Shown here: one piece after another, positions 1-7,500 of the stretch
How positions within the stretch are numbered: the first letter of the stretch is position 1
Layout: each line of letters starts with the position of its first letter
Origin: Bacillota bacterium
GTDB taxonomy: Bacteria > Bacillota_A > Clostridia > Clostridiales > Clostridiaceae
Assembly: GCA_021837545.1 (NCBI GenBank)
Contig: JAKBFR010000048.1
Span: forward strand, 1-16,889
Length of the DNA stretch: 16,889 nt
Reading direction: 5' to 3'
Translations under genes and position numbers: made by a program
The notes under the pieces: generated by a model
Seen by the model: only the letters and a program-made list of their open reading frames with translations
What the model was told of the DNA's origin: nothing
Database searches by the model: none

Positions 1-55
1 GTCCAAATTGGCTTATAATTAATTAAATTTTTACTAATTAAAAATGCATTCTAAG

Positions 56-84
56 TTTATAGTATAACTTTACTGTGTTATAAT
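56..84 (+). promoter_or_regulatory. Sigma-A promoter of dapA with extended -10
   Basis: The -10 hexamer TATAAT lies at 79-84 and is preceded by TGT at 76-78, an extended -10. A weak -35 (TTTATA, 56-61) sits 17 bp upstream. The predicted start near 91 gives a leader of about 25 nt, too short for a lysine riboswitch, and none is visible in the 116 bp before the gene. Confidence 0.6.
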
Positions 85-116
85 TTATTTAGAAAATATT
101 CAAGGGGGCTGAGTTT

Positions 117-1001
117 ATGAAGGATGTCATATTTACTGGTGCAGCAGTTGCTATTGTTACACCTTTTACAGAAGATGGAGTGAATTTTTCACAATTAAAG
201 AAATTAATTGATTTTAATATAGAAAAAGGCACTGATGCAATTGTAATTGCAGGAACAACAGGGGAATCTTCTACTATGAGCGATGAAGAACACAAAGAAG
301 CTATTAGATTTACGGCTGAGTATGTTAATAAAAGAATACCAGTTATTGCAGGAACAGGGTCTAATGATACTATGTATGCTTTAGAACTTTCTAAGTATGC
401 TGAAAGTGTTGGAGCTGATGCACTTTTATTGGTTACACCATATTATAATAAAACGACACAAAGTGGTTTAATTAAACACTATAATTATATTGCTGATAGG
501 GTTAATATTCCTATTATTTTGTATAATGTACCATCAAGAACAGGTGTTAATATATTACCTGAAACATATGTTGAATTAGCAAAGCATCCACGTATAGTTG
601 CCACAAAAGAAGCTAGTGGGGATCTTTCAGCTATTGCAAGAATAAAAGCTCTTTGCAAGGATGAACTTAATATTTATTCAGGAAATGATGATCAAATAGT
701 TCCAATTTTATCTCTTGGAGGAAAAGGAGTCATTTCTGTTTTCTCAAATATTATGCCAAAGGAAGCTCATGATATTTGTAGTCTATATTTTGAAGGTAAA
801 GTAAAAGAAAGCTGCGATCTTCAAACAAAATATTTAGATATTATTAATACATTATTTATAGAAGTAAATCCAATTCCAGTAAAAACAGCACTTGGACTTA
901 TGGGATATAAGGTAGGACCGCTTAGAATGCCATTATTCCCTATGGAAGAAAAGAATTTAGAAATGTTAAGAACACAACTTAAAAACAATAATCTTATATA
1001 A
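117..1001 (+). CDS. dapA: 4-hydroxy-tetrahydrodipicolinate synthase (DapA)
   Basis: This 294-residue cytoplasmic TIM-barrel enzyme, of normal family length, condenses pyruvate with aspartate semialdehyde, the first committed step to diaminopimelate and lysine. The Schiff-base lysine is K164 in VATKEASGD. The active-site tyrosine is Y136 and the substrate-carboxylate arginine R141, in LYNVPSRTG. The GTTGES loop (46-51) carries the threonines of the catalytic relay, and TPYYNK (107-112) carries the interface tyrosine. The start is set by AAGGGGG at 102-108, 8 nt before the ATG. The gene has its own promoter, and no other lysine-pathway gene is adjacent, so it appears monocistronic. Orthologous aldolases of the same superfamily (N-acetylneuraminate lyase, KDG aldolase) are possible in principle, but the motif set fits DapA well. 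Confidence 0.95.
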   Translation: MKDVIFTGAAVAIVTPFTEDGVNFSQLKKLIDFNIEKGTDAIVIAGTTGESSTMSDEEHKEAIRFTAEYVNKRIPVIAGTGSNDTMYALELSKYAESVGADALLLVTPYYNKTTQSGLIKHYNYIADRVNIPIILYNVPSRTGVNILPETYVELAKHPRIVATKEASGDLSAIARIKALCKDELNIYSGNDDQIVPILSLGGKGVISVFSNIMPKEAHDICSLYFEGKVKESCDLQTKYLDIINTLFIEVNPIPVKTALGLMGYKVGPLRMPLFPMEEKNLEMLRTQLKNNNLI

Positions 1002-1029
1002 GGCATAATAAAAAAAATAACAAGTTTAT
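1002..1029 (+). repeat. 28-bp direct repeat, copy 1 (after dapA stop)
   Basis: This sequence starts directly after the dapA stop codon. It matches 1613-1640 at 25 of 28 positions, in the same orientation and 611 bp away. The two copies flank the small membrane-protein gene. Copy 2 is the left half of a terminator-like hairpin; copy 1 lacks the matching right half. Confidence 0.7.
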
Positions 1030-1124
1030 ATGCTTTTATCTAGGGCTGCTAAAAATAGTAGTCTACAGGTATGTGATTGAATATGATAGTAACATACACA
1101 AATCAAAAAACTATATAGAATAAT

Positions 1125-1169
1125 AGGCTGTTGAGAAATAGAGATGTAAACTCTATTTTTTAACAGCTT
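1125..1169. terminator. Long hairpin between convergent genes, probable bidirectional terminator
   Basis: A 19-bp stem (1125-1143 with 1151-1169) has a 7-nt loop and a few G-U pairs or mismatches. The right arm contains T6. It lies between the 3' ends of dapA and the minus-strand gene ending at 1192. No long T run follows on either strand, so efficiency is uncertain. A weaker stem of about 9 bp at 1043-1064 precedes it. Nothing else is visible in 1030-1191. Confidence 0.55.
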
Positions 1170-1191
1170 AATTTATTTGAAGTTGCATTAC

Positions 1192-1545
1192 TCAGTCTTT
1201 ACCAAAAAAAGAAGTAGCAATATAAATACTTCCATATGTCCAAAAAATAAAATCTATTATTACATGATAACGTGTTTTATCTTTTTCTAAAAATATTATA
1301 AGGTAAACAGAATCTATAACTTTAGATATAAATGTTACAAGTAATAGGTATTTATAGCTTTTAAGAATAAATAAAAAAGCAAAAATAGCTAAAATAATGA
1401 ATGTGTATCTTAAAAATTTCGGTTGTAAAGTGTTAGTATTATTATATTGTGGTTTTGGTATTTTAAATTTATATTTTAGTATAAAACTAACTATAAGACA
1501 GGCAACCATGATTATAATTAGAGAAATAGACATAAGCAGAAACAT
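1192..1545 (-). CDS. Small four-helix membrane protein, unknown function
   Basis: I do not recognise this 117-residue protein. It is very hydrophobic, with four likely membrane segments at about residues 1-23, 44-61, 65-86 and 95-114. The loops are short and basic and I see no catalytic motif. The reading frame is open further upstream to an ATG at 1680, but that ATG has no ribosome site. The ATG at 1545 has a consensus AGGAGGG (1552-1558) 6 nt away and a promoter just beyond, so I take the shorter form. The gene is convergent with dapA and divergent from the Rpn gene. It is flanked by the 28-bp direct repeat, which hints that it is a later insertion. Confidence 0.75.
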   Translation of the reverse strand: MFLLMSISLIIIMVACLIVSFILKYKFKIPKPQYNNTNTLQPKFLRYTFIILAIFAFLFILKSYKYLLLVTFISKVIDSVYLIIFLEKDKTRYHVIIDFIFWTYGSIYIATSFFGKD

Positions 1546-1570
1546 AATAAGCCCTCCTTTTTTCAAATAT

Positions 1571-1599
1571 ATTATAACATAATTGTAAATAAAAGTTAT
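1571..1599 (-). promoter_or_regulatory. Promoter of the small membrane-protein gene
   Basis: Read on the minus strand, TATAAT (1571-1576) is preceded by TGT, an extended -10. No good -35 is visible at 16-18 bp. The predicted start near 1564 gives a leader of about 19 nt before the ATG at 1545, just enough for the ribosome site. Confidence 0.5.
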
Positions 1600-1612
1600 T
1601 GAATTCGAGTTA

Positions 1613-1640
1613 GGCACAATCAAAAAAATAACAAGTTCAT
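1613..1640 (+). repeat. 28-bp direct repeat, copy 2
   Basis: 25 of 28 positions match 1002-1029 (differences at offsets 5, 9 and 26). This copy forms the left half of the hairpin at 1625-1667. Confidence 0.7.
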
Positions 1641-1667
1641 CTAATAGTATTTCGGATTTGTTATTTT
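1625..1667. terminator. A/T-flanked hairpin, terminator-like on both strands
   Basis: A 14-bp stem (1625-1638 with 1654-1667, containing wobble pairs) has a 15-nt loop. Read on the minus strand it is followed by T7. Read on the plus strand the right arm runs into a T-rich stretch. It may be the original dapA terminator, now separated from dapA by the inserted small gene, or it may insulate that gene from upstream minus-strand transcription. Confidence 0.45.
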
Positions 1668-1683
1668 CTTTCTTGTACATTGA

Positions 1684-1699
1684 ACGAATGTATATTCGT
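1684..1699. promoter_or_regulatory. Perfect inverted repeat upstream of the Rpn gene, possible operator
   Basis: ACGAAT and ATTCGT are perfect 6-bp arms around a 4-bp spacer, 60 bp before the Rpn start. The right arm overlaps a TATAAA (1699-1704) that could be a -10. I found no -35 with normal spacing. It only partly resembles a Gram-positive LexA box, lacking the GTTC half, so no regulator can be assigned. Confidence 0.35.
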
Positions 1700-1758
1700 A
1701 TAAAATCTTTTCGAGTGGTTAATATATAAATATAGAGATACTTGGAAGGAGACTTAAT

Positions 1759-2649
1759 ATGGATTATAATAAGGTTGAAGATGCAGTTTTTAAGAAAGCA
1801 ATGGAGGTATTTAAAGAGAGCGCTGCAGAATTCTTTGGATTAGATGTTAAAATAATCGCACCAGCAGAAACTGAAATAAAGAACATAGATATAAAAACTA
1901 ATGCAATGGATTATTTATTTTATACAGATGATGATGAATATTTACATTTTGAATTTCAAACTACAAAGAAGAAAGAGGATATATCAAGATTTCTATATTA
2001 CGATTCTTCTCTTTATTATAAGAGTAAAAAGAAAATAACTACTGTAGTTGTATATTCATCTGATATAAAAGATGTAATTACAAATTTAGACTGTGGGTCT
2101 ATTAAGTATAATATAAAATCATTTTATATGAATAATTTTGATGGAGACTCGAAATTGGAGAATATAAGGGTGAAGGTTGAAAATAATATTCTACTAACTG
2201 AGCAAGACATAATGACACTTAGTTTTATACCATTAATGGCTAGCAGAAAAAGTAAAAGTGAAATTGCTTTGGAGAGTATTGAATTAGCAAGGAATATAAA
2301 TAACAATAAAGAAAAGAATAATTGTTTGATGCTGCTTTATGCATTGTTTGATAAATTTGGAGATGATACTTCAAAGAAAAAATTTAAGGAGGTTGTTGGT
2401 ATGACTGACGTTGGAAGAATGATATTTGAAGAGGGTATGGAAGAAGGAATAGAAAAAGGAATAGAAAAAGGGAAAGTAGATTTATTAATAAAACAATTAA
2501 TAAAAAAATTTAAAATAGTACCAGAGGACTATAAAAAACAACTTATGACTTTGCCACAGGAAGCAATAGAAATTATAGGTACAGAAATATTTGATATGGA
2601 ATCAATTGAAGAAGTAAAGAAATATTTTAATGTATTAAGTTGCGATTAA
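1759..2649 (+). CDS. Rpn-family PD-(D/E)XK nuclease
   Basis: This is a 296-residue protein of the Rpn / PD-(D/E)XK nuclease-transposase family. The E. coli members are magnesium-dependent DNA endonucleases linked to recombination and, more recently, to phage defence. The nuclease core is at about residues 45-110: D51 in MDYLF, then E65-x-Q67 in HFEFQ, the family's acidic/Gln active-site signature, followed by R77 and the tyrosine-rich RFLYYDSSLYY (77-87). A helical region follows. The C-terminus has the family's typical EEG/EKG repeats (about 223-236), encoded by a perfect 12-bp tandem pair at 2446-2469 that could slip. The start is set by GGAAGGAG (1744-1751), 7 nt before the ATG. No transposase partner or terminal repeats are nearby, so it is best read as a standalone nuclease. 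An internal start is described separately. Confidence 0.85.
   Translation: MDYNKVEDAVFKKAMEVFKESAAEFFGLDVKIIAPAETEIKNIDIKTNAMDYLFYTDDDEYLHFEFQTTKKKEDISRFLYYDSSLYYKSKKKITTVVVYSSDIKDVITNLDCGSIKYNIKSFYMNNFDGDSKLENIRVKVENNILLTEQDIMTLSFIPLMASRKSKSEIALESIELARNINNNKEKNNCLMLLYALFDKFGDDTSKKKFKEVVGMTDVGRMIFEEGMEEGIEKGIEKGKVDLLIKQLIKKFKIVPEDYKKQLMTLPQEAIEIIGTEIFDMESIEEVKKYFNVLSCD
2401..2649 (+). CDS. Possible internally translated C-terminal protein of the Rpn gene (RpnS-like)
   Basis: Inside the Rpn frame, the consensus ribosome site AAGGAGG (2386-2392) is followed, after 8 nt, by an in-frame ATG at 2401. Translation from it would give an 82-residue protein equal to residues 215-296 of the nuclease: the EEG/EKG repeat segment and the C-terminal helices, without the nuclease core. 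This arrangement matches the published E. coli Rpn system, in which a short C-terminal product made from an internal start neutralises the toxic full-length protein. The site itself is visible in the sequence. Its use and its antitoxin role are inference. The alternative is that the site simply encodes Lys-Glu-Val and is fortuitous. Confidence 0.5.
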   Translation: MTDVGRMIFEEGMEEGIEKGIEKGKVDLLIKQLIKKFKIVPEDYKKQLMTLPQEAIEIIGTEIFDMESIEEVKKYFNVLSCD

Positions 2650-2664
2650 CAATGAAGAATTATT

Positions 2665-2693
2665 TTGAAATATATTATTAAGCTAATTATTAT
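2665..2693 (+). promoter_or_regulatory. Sigma-A promoter of the M18 aminopeptidase gene
   Basis: TTGAAA (2665-2670) and TATTAT (2688-2693) are 17 bp apart. The predicted start near 2700 lies downstream of the alternative TTG codon at 2694, which supports the ATG at 2724 as the real start. No terminator separates this from the Rpn gene, so read-through is also possible. Confidence 0.6.
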
Positions 2694-2723
2694 TTGATTG
2701 GCAGGAAAAAGAGGGAGAAGGAC

Positions 2724-4139
2724 ATGACTAATACACAAGAGCTATTAGATTTTATAAATAAAGGTAAAACTGCATTTCAAAGCACTTATGAAATTAAGGC
2801 TATTTTAGATAACAATGGATATAGTGAAGTTAAAGAAGAAGATAAATGGGATTTGAAAAAGGGTGGAAAGTATTATGTTTTGAAAAATGATTCTGCTGTA
2901 ATTGCATTTGAGGTTGGTACTGGAGAAGTTGAAAAAGATGGATTTAGATTAATTGGAGCACATACTGATTCACCAGGATTTAGAATAAAACCAAATCCTG
3001 AAATGCTAGTTGAAGGACATTATTTAAAGCTAAATACTGAGGTCTATGGTGGACCAATAATTAGTACATGGTTTGATAGACCTTTATCAATAGCTGGAAG
3101 AGTAACAATAAAGAGCAAAAATATATTTAAACCTGAAATCAAATTAGTTGATGTTAATAAACCAATTTTAATTATTCCTAATTTAGCTATACATATGAAT
3201 AGAAATATAAATGAAGGATATTCATATAATAAGCAAAAGGATACATTACCACTAATGACAATTGAAAATAATGATTATAGTGAAAATTTAACTTTAGAAG
3301 CTCAAAATAATGTAGAAATTGAAGAAGAAAATACAGGTAATAAAATTAATAACACTAAAACTGAAAAACTAGAAAATGAAAGTTTAAATATAGTTGTAAA
3401 TAAGCTAGAAAAGGATGAGTATCTACTTAAATTAATAGCAGAAACGCTGAAGGTAGATTATAAAGATATATTAGATTTTGATTTATTTTTGTATGAATAT
3501 GCAGAAGGTATGTTAATTGGAGTAAACGATGAATTTATATCATGTGGAAGGCTAGATGATCTTTGGATGGTATTTGCAGGGTTAAAGGCTATACTAAATA
3601 GTAATGAAATTGAGGCAACCAAAGTGTTAGTGGCCCTAGATAATGAAGAAATCGGAAGTCTAACAGCTCAAGGAGCAAATTCTTCGATTTTAGAAAATCT
3701 TTTGGAGAGAATAACTTTAGGCCTTAAAAAAGAAAGAGAAGATTTTAAGAGAGCATTAAGTAAGTCAATAATGATTTCAGCAGATTTAGCTCACGCAATA
3801 CATCCAAACTATACAGAAAAGTGTGATCCAACGAGTAAACCGATGTTGGGGAAGGGACCTGTCTTAAAAATTGCAGCAGGTGGTAGTTATTCAACAGATA
3901 GTTATGCAAGTGCAGTATTTAAAGGTATATGTGAAAAGGCTGAAGTTCCATTCCAAGTATTTGTAAATAGATCAGACTTAAGAGGGGGAACCACAATAGG
4001 CCCAATTACAGCATCAAAATTGAATATACCAGTAATAGATATGGGTGCACCAGTACTTAGCATGCATTCCATAAGAGAATTAGCATCCGTAAAGGATAAT
4101 GAATATACAATTAAAGCATTTACTGAATTTTTAAATTAG
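2724..4139 (+). CDS. M18-family zinc aminopeptidase
   Basis: This 471-residue cytosolic aminopeptidase removes N-terminal residues from peptides, as M18 enzymes do (typically acidic or hydrophobic ones), using two zinc ions. All expected ligand motifs are present: HTD at 80-82, D278 in GRLDD, E308-E309 in DNEEIGS, D354 in SADLAHA, and H448 in SMHS. Also seen are IHMNR (156-160) and the substrate loop DLRGGTTIGP (418-427). The ATG at 2724 has AGGGAG at 2712-2717. An in-frame TTG at 2694 would add ten basic residues but has no ribosome site and precedes the likely transcription start. Residues about 181-224 form an Asn/Glu/Lys-rich low-complexity insert between two conserved blocks. It probably loops out and does not remove a motif. 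Confidence 0.92.
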   Translation: MTNTQELLDFINKGKTAFQSTYEIKAILDNNGYSEVKEEDKWDLKKGGKYYVLKNDSAVIAFEVGTGEVEKDGFRLIGAHTDSPGFRIKPNPEMLVEGHYLKLNTEVYGGPIISTWFDRPLSIAGRVTIKSKNIFKPEIKLVDVNKPILIIPNLAIHMNRNINEGYSYNKQKDTLPLMTIENNDYSENLTLEAQNNVEIEEENTGNKINNTKTEKLENESLNIVVNKLEKDEYLLKLIAETLKVDYKDILDFDLFLYEYAEGMLIGVNDEFISCGRLDDLWMVFAGLKAILNSNEIEATKVLVALDNEEIGSLTAQGANSSILENLLERITLGLKKEREDFKRALSKSIMISADLAHAIHPNYTEKCDPTSKPMLGKGPVLKIAAGGSYSTDSYASAVFKGICEKAEVPFQVFVNRSDLRGGTTIGPITASKLNIPVIDMGAPVLSMHSIRELASVKDNEYTIKAFTEFLN

Positions 4140-4151
4140 GCATAAATATAG

Positions 4152-4181
4152 ATAAATAGGTACAAAGTTGTACTTATTCAT
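4152..4181 (+). terminator. Inverted repeat just after the aminopeptidase gene, weak terminator candidate
   Basis: A 14-bp inverted repeat (4152-4165 with 4168-4181) has two wobble pairs and would close on a loop of 4-6 nt. No T run follows, so it may stabilise the 3' end without ending transcription. A better terminator is at 4393-4440. Confidence 0.35.
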
Positions 4182-4207
4182 CAATTAAATTGGTAATTTA
4201 AAAGTAC

Positions 4208-4279
4208 TAATTGTCAATGTTCAATGCTCAATTTTCAGTTGTTAACCATTGAATATTGATAATTGAACATTGATAATTA
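4208..4279. repeat. 72-bp imperfect palindrome made of 7-bp units
   Basis: The two 36-bp arms are symmetric about GTTAAC (4241-4246) and match at 30 of 36 positions without gaps. Each arm is a run of 7-bp units: TCAATNN on the left (from 4214), and ATTGAAT, ATTGATA, ATTGAAC, ATTGATA on the right (4248-4275). It can form one long hairpin in RNA or a cruciform in DNA. Confidence 0.8.
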
Positions 4280-4354
4280 ATCGCCAAGTATAAGTGCGAT
4301 TTACAATGTGGGTATCTATATTAAAAGTTTGATACACCAAGAAAAATGTATTAA

Positions 4355-4396
4355 TTTAGAATTCATAATTTAGAATGTATAATTTAGATTAAATAA
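4355..4396 (+). repeat. Three tandem 14-bp units
   Basis: The units begin at 4355, 4369 and 4383, and each starts with TTTAGA and ends with ATAA. Units 1 and 2 differ at two positions and unit 3 is more diverged. The 14-bp length is twice the 7-bp period of the neighbouring palindrome. Confidence 0.7.
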
Positions 4397-4440
4397 CTGT
4401 CCAATATGCTTATTTAGCAAACTTGGATGGTTATTTTTTT
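4393..4440 (+). terminator. Intrinsic terminator
   Basis: A 12-bp stem (4393-4404 with 4423-4434, two G-U pairs) encloses a second small stem (TGCT 4407-4410 with AGCA 4416-4419) and is followed by T7 at 4434-4440. It lies 254 bp after the aminopeptidase stop and 142 bp before the glucan synthase start. It could end the aminopeptidase transcript, or act as an attenuator if transcription of the glucan synthase begins upstream of it. Confidence 0.7.
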
Positions 4441-4469
4441 GAGATACATTAAATTATTAAGAATATATT
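4439..4469 (+). promoter_or_regulatory. Weak promoter candidate for the glucan synthase gene
   Basis: TTGAGA (4439-4444) and TATATT (4464-4469) are each one mismatch from consensus, but they are 19 bp apart, longer than ideal. It lies directly after the T run of the terminator. Nothing better is visible before 4582. Confidence 0.3.
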
Positions 4470-4496
4470 TTGTAATTCTGGTAAAAATAACTCCAC

Positions 4497-4524
4497 ATTG
4501 TGAATTGTAAATTATGCATTACCT
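4497..4524. repeat. Four 7-bp units upstream of the glucan synthase start
   Basis: ATTGTGA, ATTGTAA, ATTATGC and ATTACCT follow each other without gaps and resemble the ATTGNNN units at 4248-4275. The 9-bp CCACATTGT at 4493-4501 is the exact inverse of ACAATGTGG at 4303-4311, so the two enclose about 180 bp of the intergenic region. Confidence 0.5.
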
Positions 4525-4581
4525 ACAGGGTACTCTAAAGGTTATGCATCAGTGATTTCAATTAAGAAGGGAGTTTTTTAC

Positions 4582-7500
4582 TTGAAAAATAATAACTTTT
4601 ATGGCGTGAGAAAAAATGTTTTAAGAGAGCTTGAAGATGGATTTTCATGTATCCGTGAAAACTTCAAGTACTTTAGCAAGTTGTCGAAAAATGGTTATAA
4701 AGTACTAGGAGCATGCGAATGGCTTCTTGATAATATATATATGATTGAAAAAGAGTATAAAGGAATAAAAATGGAGATGCCTATAGAGTATTTTAAGGGC
4801 CTTCCTTCTATAAGTAGAGATCTAGAATCTCTGATTTGGGGTGAATCACCTACTCAGGGAACGAATGTGAGTCGAGTTTCCTCAGATAAAGAACTAATTC
4901 CACGTATTTTTTTAGTAGCTAAGAATTATATAAATAATGAAGATGAGATTAGTTGTGATAAATTTATTAAGTACATAAATGAATTTCAAGAACGAGGTAT
5001 TCAAAATAAAACAGAATGGAATTATGTAGATGTTCATGTTGATGAAGAAATTTTAGAAACAGGTACTAAAGATAATAATCTTCAAGAGCACGATAATCAA
5101 GAAGAAAATTTAAATACAAATTCAGGGAATAAAGAAATTACTTTTACTATGGGTGAGTTGTGGGCTTTTCCACTTATGCTTAAAATAGCAATTATTATAA
5201 ATTTATCTAAATATACACAAGAAATTGTTAATATTCAAAAAGAAATTTTAAATGAAAGTAATATGGAAAATAAATGGGAAATAAATTCGGATTGTAATAG
5301 TAGCGCCATAAAGGGTAACTTAAGAGAAGAATTTTTAGAAAAACATATTGGTGAATATATAAATTCAATTAGAAAAATTGAAGGAATAAGTTGGCGTAGG
5401 TTTTTTGAAAATACCTCTAAAGTTGAAAAGACTTTAAAAGAGGATCCTGAAAATATTTATAACTATATGGATTTTGAGTCTAAAGATTATTATAGGCATA
5501 AGCTTGAAAAAATAGCCAAAGTTATTGAAATAGATGAAATTAGTTTAGCAAATTATGTTTTAGACCTTGCTAAAAGTAGTAAAAATAATAAGGAAGATAG
5601 TTATAAGTGTCATGTGGGTTATTATTTGATTGATGATGGAATAAGTGAACTAAAAGGATATCACCGTAATATAAGAGGCGTGATTTCAGAAGAAACGTAT
5701 TTGACCATTAATATACTAGGAACTCTTATGGTGAGTATGATCCTTTTATTTATAAGTAGTTTACTGGGAATAACATATACTAAATCCCAATATATAATTT
5801 CGTTATTAATTATTTTAATTCCTATAAATGAAATAATAATAGGACTCATTAATTGGACTGTAAGCAAAGTTTCAGAAGTTAGGTTGATTCCAAAATTAAA
5901 TTTTAGTATGGGAATTCCAGATGAGAATAAAACTGTAATTGTAATTCCGGCTATTGTGAATTCTAAAGAAAAAGTTAAAGAGCTTATGGATAAATTAGAA
6001 GTTGCTTATTGTGGGAACAAAGATAAAAATTTGTACTTTGCGTTGCTTAGTGATTTTTGCGACTTTGATCATGAGAATGAAGAAAAGGATGCTGAAATAA
6101 TTAAGTGTGGAATTGAATGTGCTCGAAGCTTAAATGAAAAATATTGCAATAATAATGGTAATAGTAGTATTGATGATAACAGCATTGATGTGAGGGAGGA
6201 TAAATTTTTCTTTTTAAGCAGAAAAAGAATTTATAATAAGAAACAGAATGTTTATATGGGCAAGGAAAGAAAACGTGGAAAACTTATGGAGTTTATGGCC
6301 CTTATTAGAAATAGTAATGACCACACTTATGATGTATTTAGTTCGGAAATCAATATACTCAGTAATGTTAAATATTTAATTACATTAGATGAGGATACAT
6401 TTATGCCAAGAGAGAGTGTTTTTAAACTTGTAGGTGCTATGAGTCATGTGCTTAATATTCCATATGTGAAAGGAAATAAAGTGGTTAGAGGTTATGGAGT
6501 TATGCAACCTAAGGTGAGCATAAGTTTAGAGAGTAAAAATCAGACTTATTTCTCTAAAGTTTTTGGAGGAGAAGAAGGTGTTGATGGATATTCAGTAGCC
6601 TATTCTGATACTTATCAAGATTTATTTGGTGAAGGATCTTTTACAGGAAAAGGAATAATTAACATAGATGAGTTTTATCCCTTATTACATAATTTAATAA
6701 AGGATGATAAAATACTTAGTCATGATCTTCTAGAAGGAGGAATTACAAGATGTGCATTGGTAAGTGATGTAGAATTTATTGATAAATACCCGGCATTTTA
6801 TGAATCTAGCTGCAGAAGATTGCATAGATGGGTTAGAGGAGATTGGCAATTAATAGGATGGTTGTTTTCTAATAAAATAAGTCGCCTATACAAATGGAAA
6901 ATATTTGATAACTTAAGGAGGAGTTTATTATCACCTAACTTACTTCTTACTATTGTTTTATCATTAACCATTTTAAATGGAAAAAGTCAAATTGTAGTCC
7001 TTTGCTTTTTGGGTTTAATAGTTTCTTTAGTATTTACAGTAACAGATTTTGTTGTAACGCCTAAAAATAAATTAATGGGAACCTTCAAAAGTTTTGAACA
7101 AATATTATTAATAATAAGTTTTATCCCATATCAATCTTTTTTGATGATTCATGCTATAATCATAACATTATTTCGAGTTTGTATTTCTAAGAGAAATCTT
7201 TTGGAATGGCAGTCTTCAGAGTTTGTAGAAAAGAATTATAGCAATACATTCATTGGCTATTTGAAAAGAATGTGGATTGCGCCAATAATGGGATTGTTAA
7301 TACTATATTTATCTTTCTATAGTTCTTTAGTAGTTATTACTTATAATTTAGTAGTTGGAGTACTTTGGATAGTTAGTCCATATATAGCATATAACATAAG
7401 TATGAAGCTTCCAGATAACAATAAGAATACATTGAAAAATGAAGAAAAAAATTATTTAAGAAAGATATCTAGACGAATATATGCCTATTATCAAGACTTT

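Noticed and set aside
1..116. Lysine riboswitch before dapA
   Set aside because: The leader after the promoter is only about 25 nt, and no lysine-riboswitch motifs are seen.
1546..1680. Longer start (ATG at 1680) for the minus-strand membrane protein
   Set aside because: It has no ribosome site, and the added segment includes a terminator-like hairpin and the likely promoter. The ATG at 1545 has a consensus site.
1682..1691. GAACGAATGT shared with the 75-bp repeat (4859-4868)
   Set aside because: Only ten bases match and the flanks do not align. Chance or a partial resemblance cannot be told apart.
2694..2723. TTG start at 2694 for the aminopeptidase
   Set aside because: It lies upstream of the predicted transcription start and lacks a ribosome site.
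4140..4551. CRISPR array, suggested by the evenly spaced repeats
   Set aside because: The repeats are 7 or 14 bp, contiguous and degenerate, with no spacers and no cas genes.
4552..4581. GTG start at 4552 for the glucan synthase
   Set aside because: No purine-rich site precedes it, while the TTG at 4582 has one at 8 nt. The extra ten residues overlap that site.
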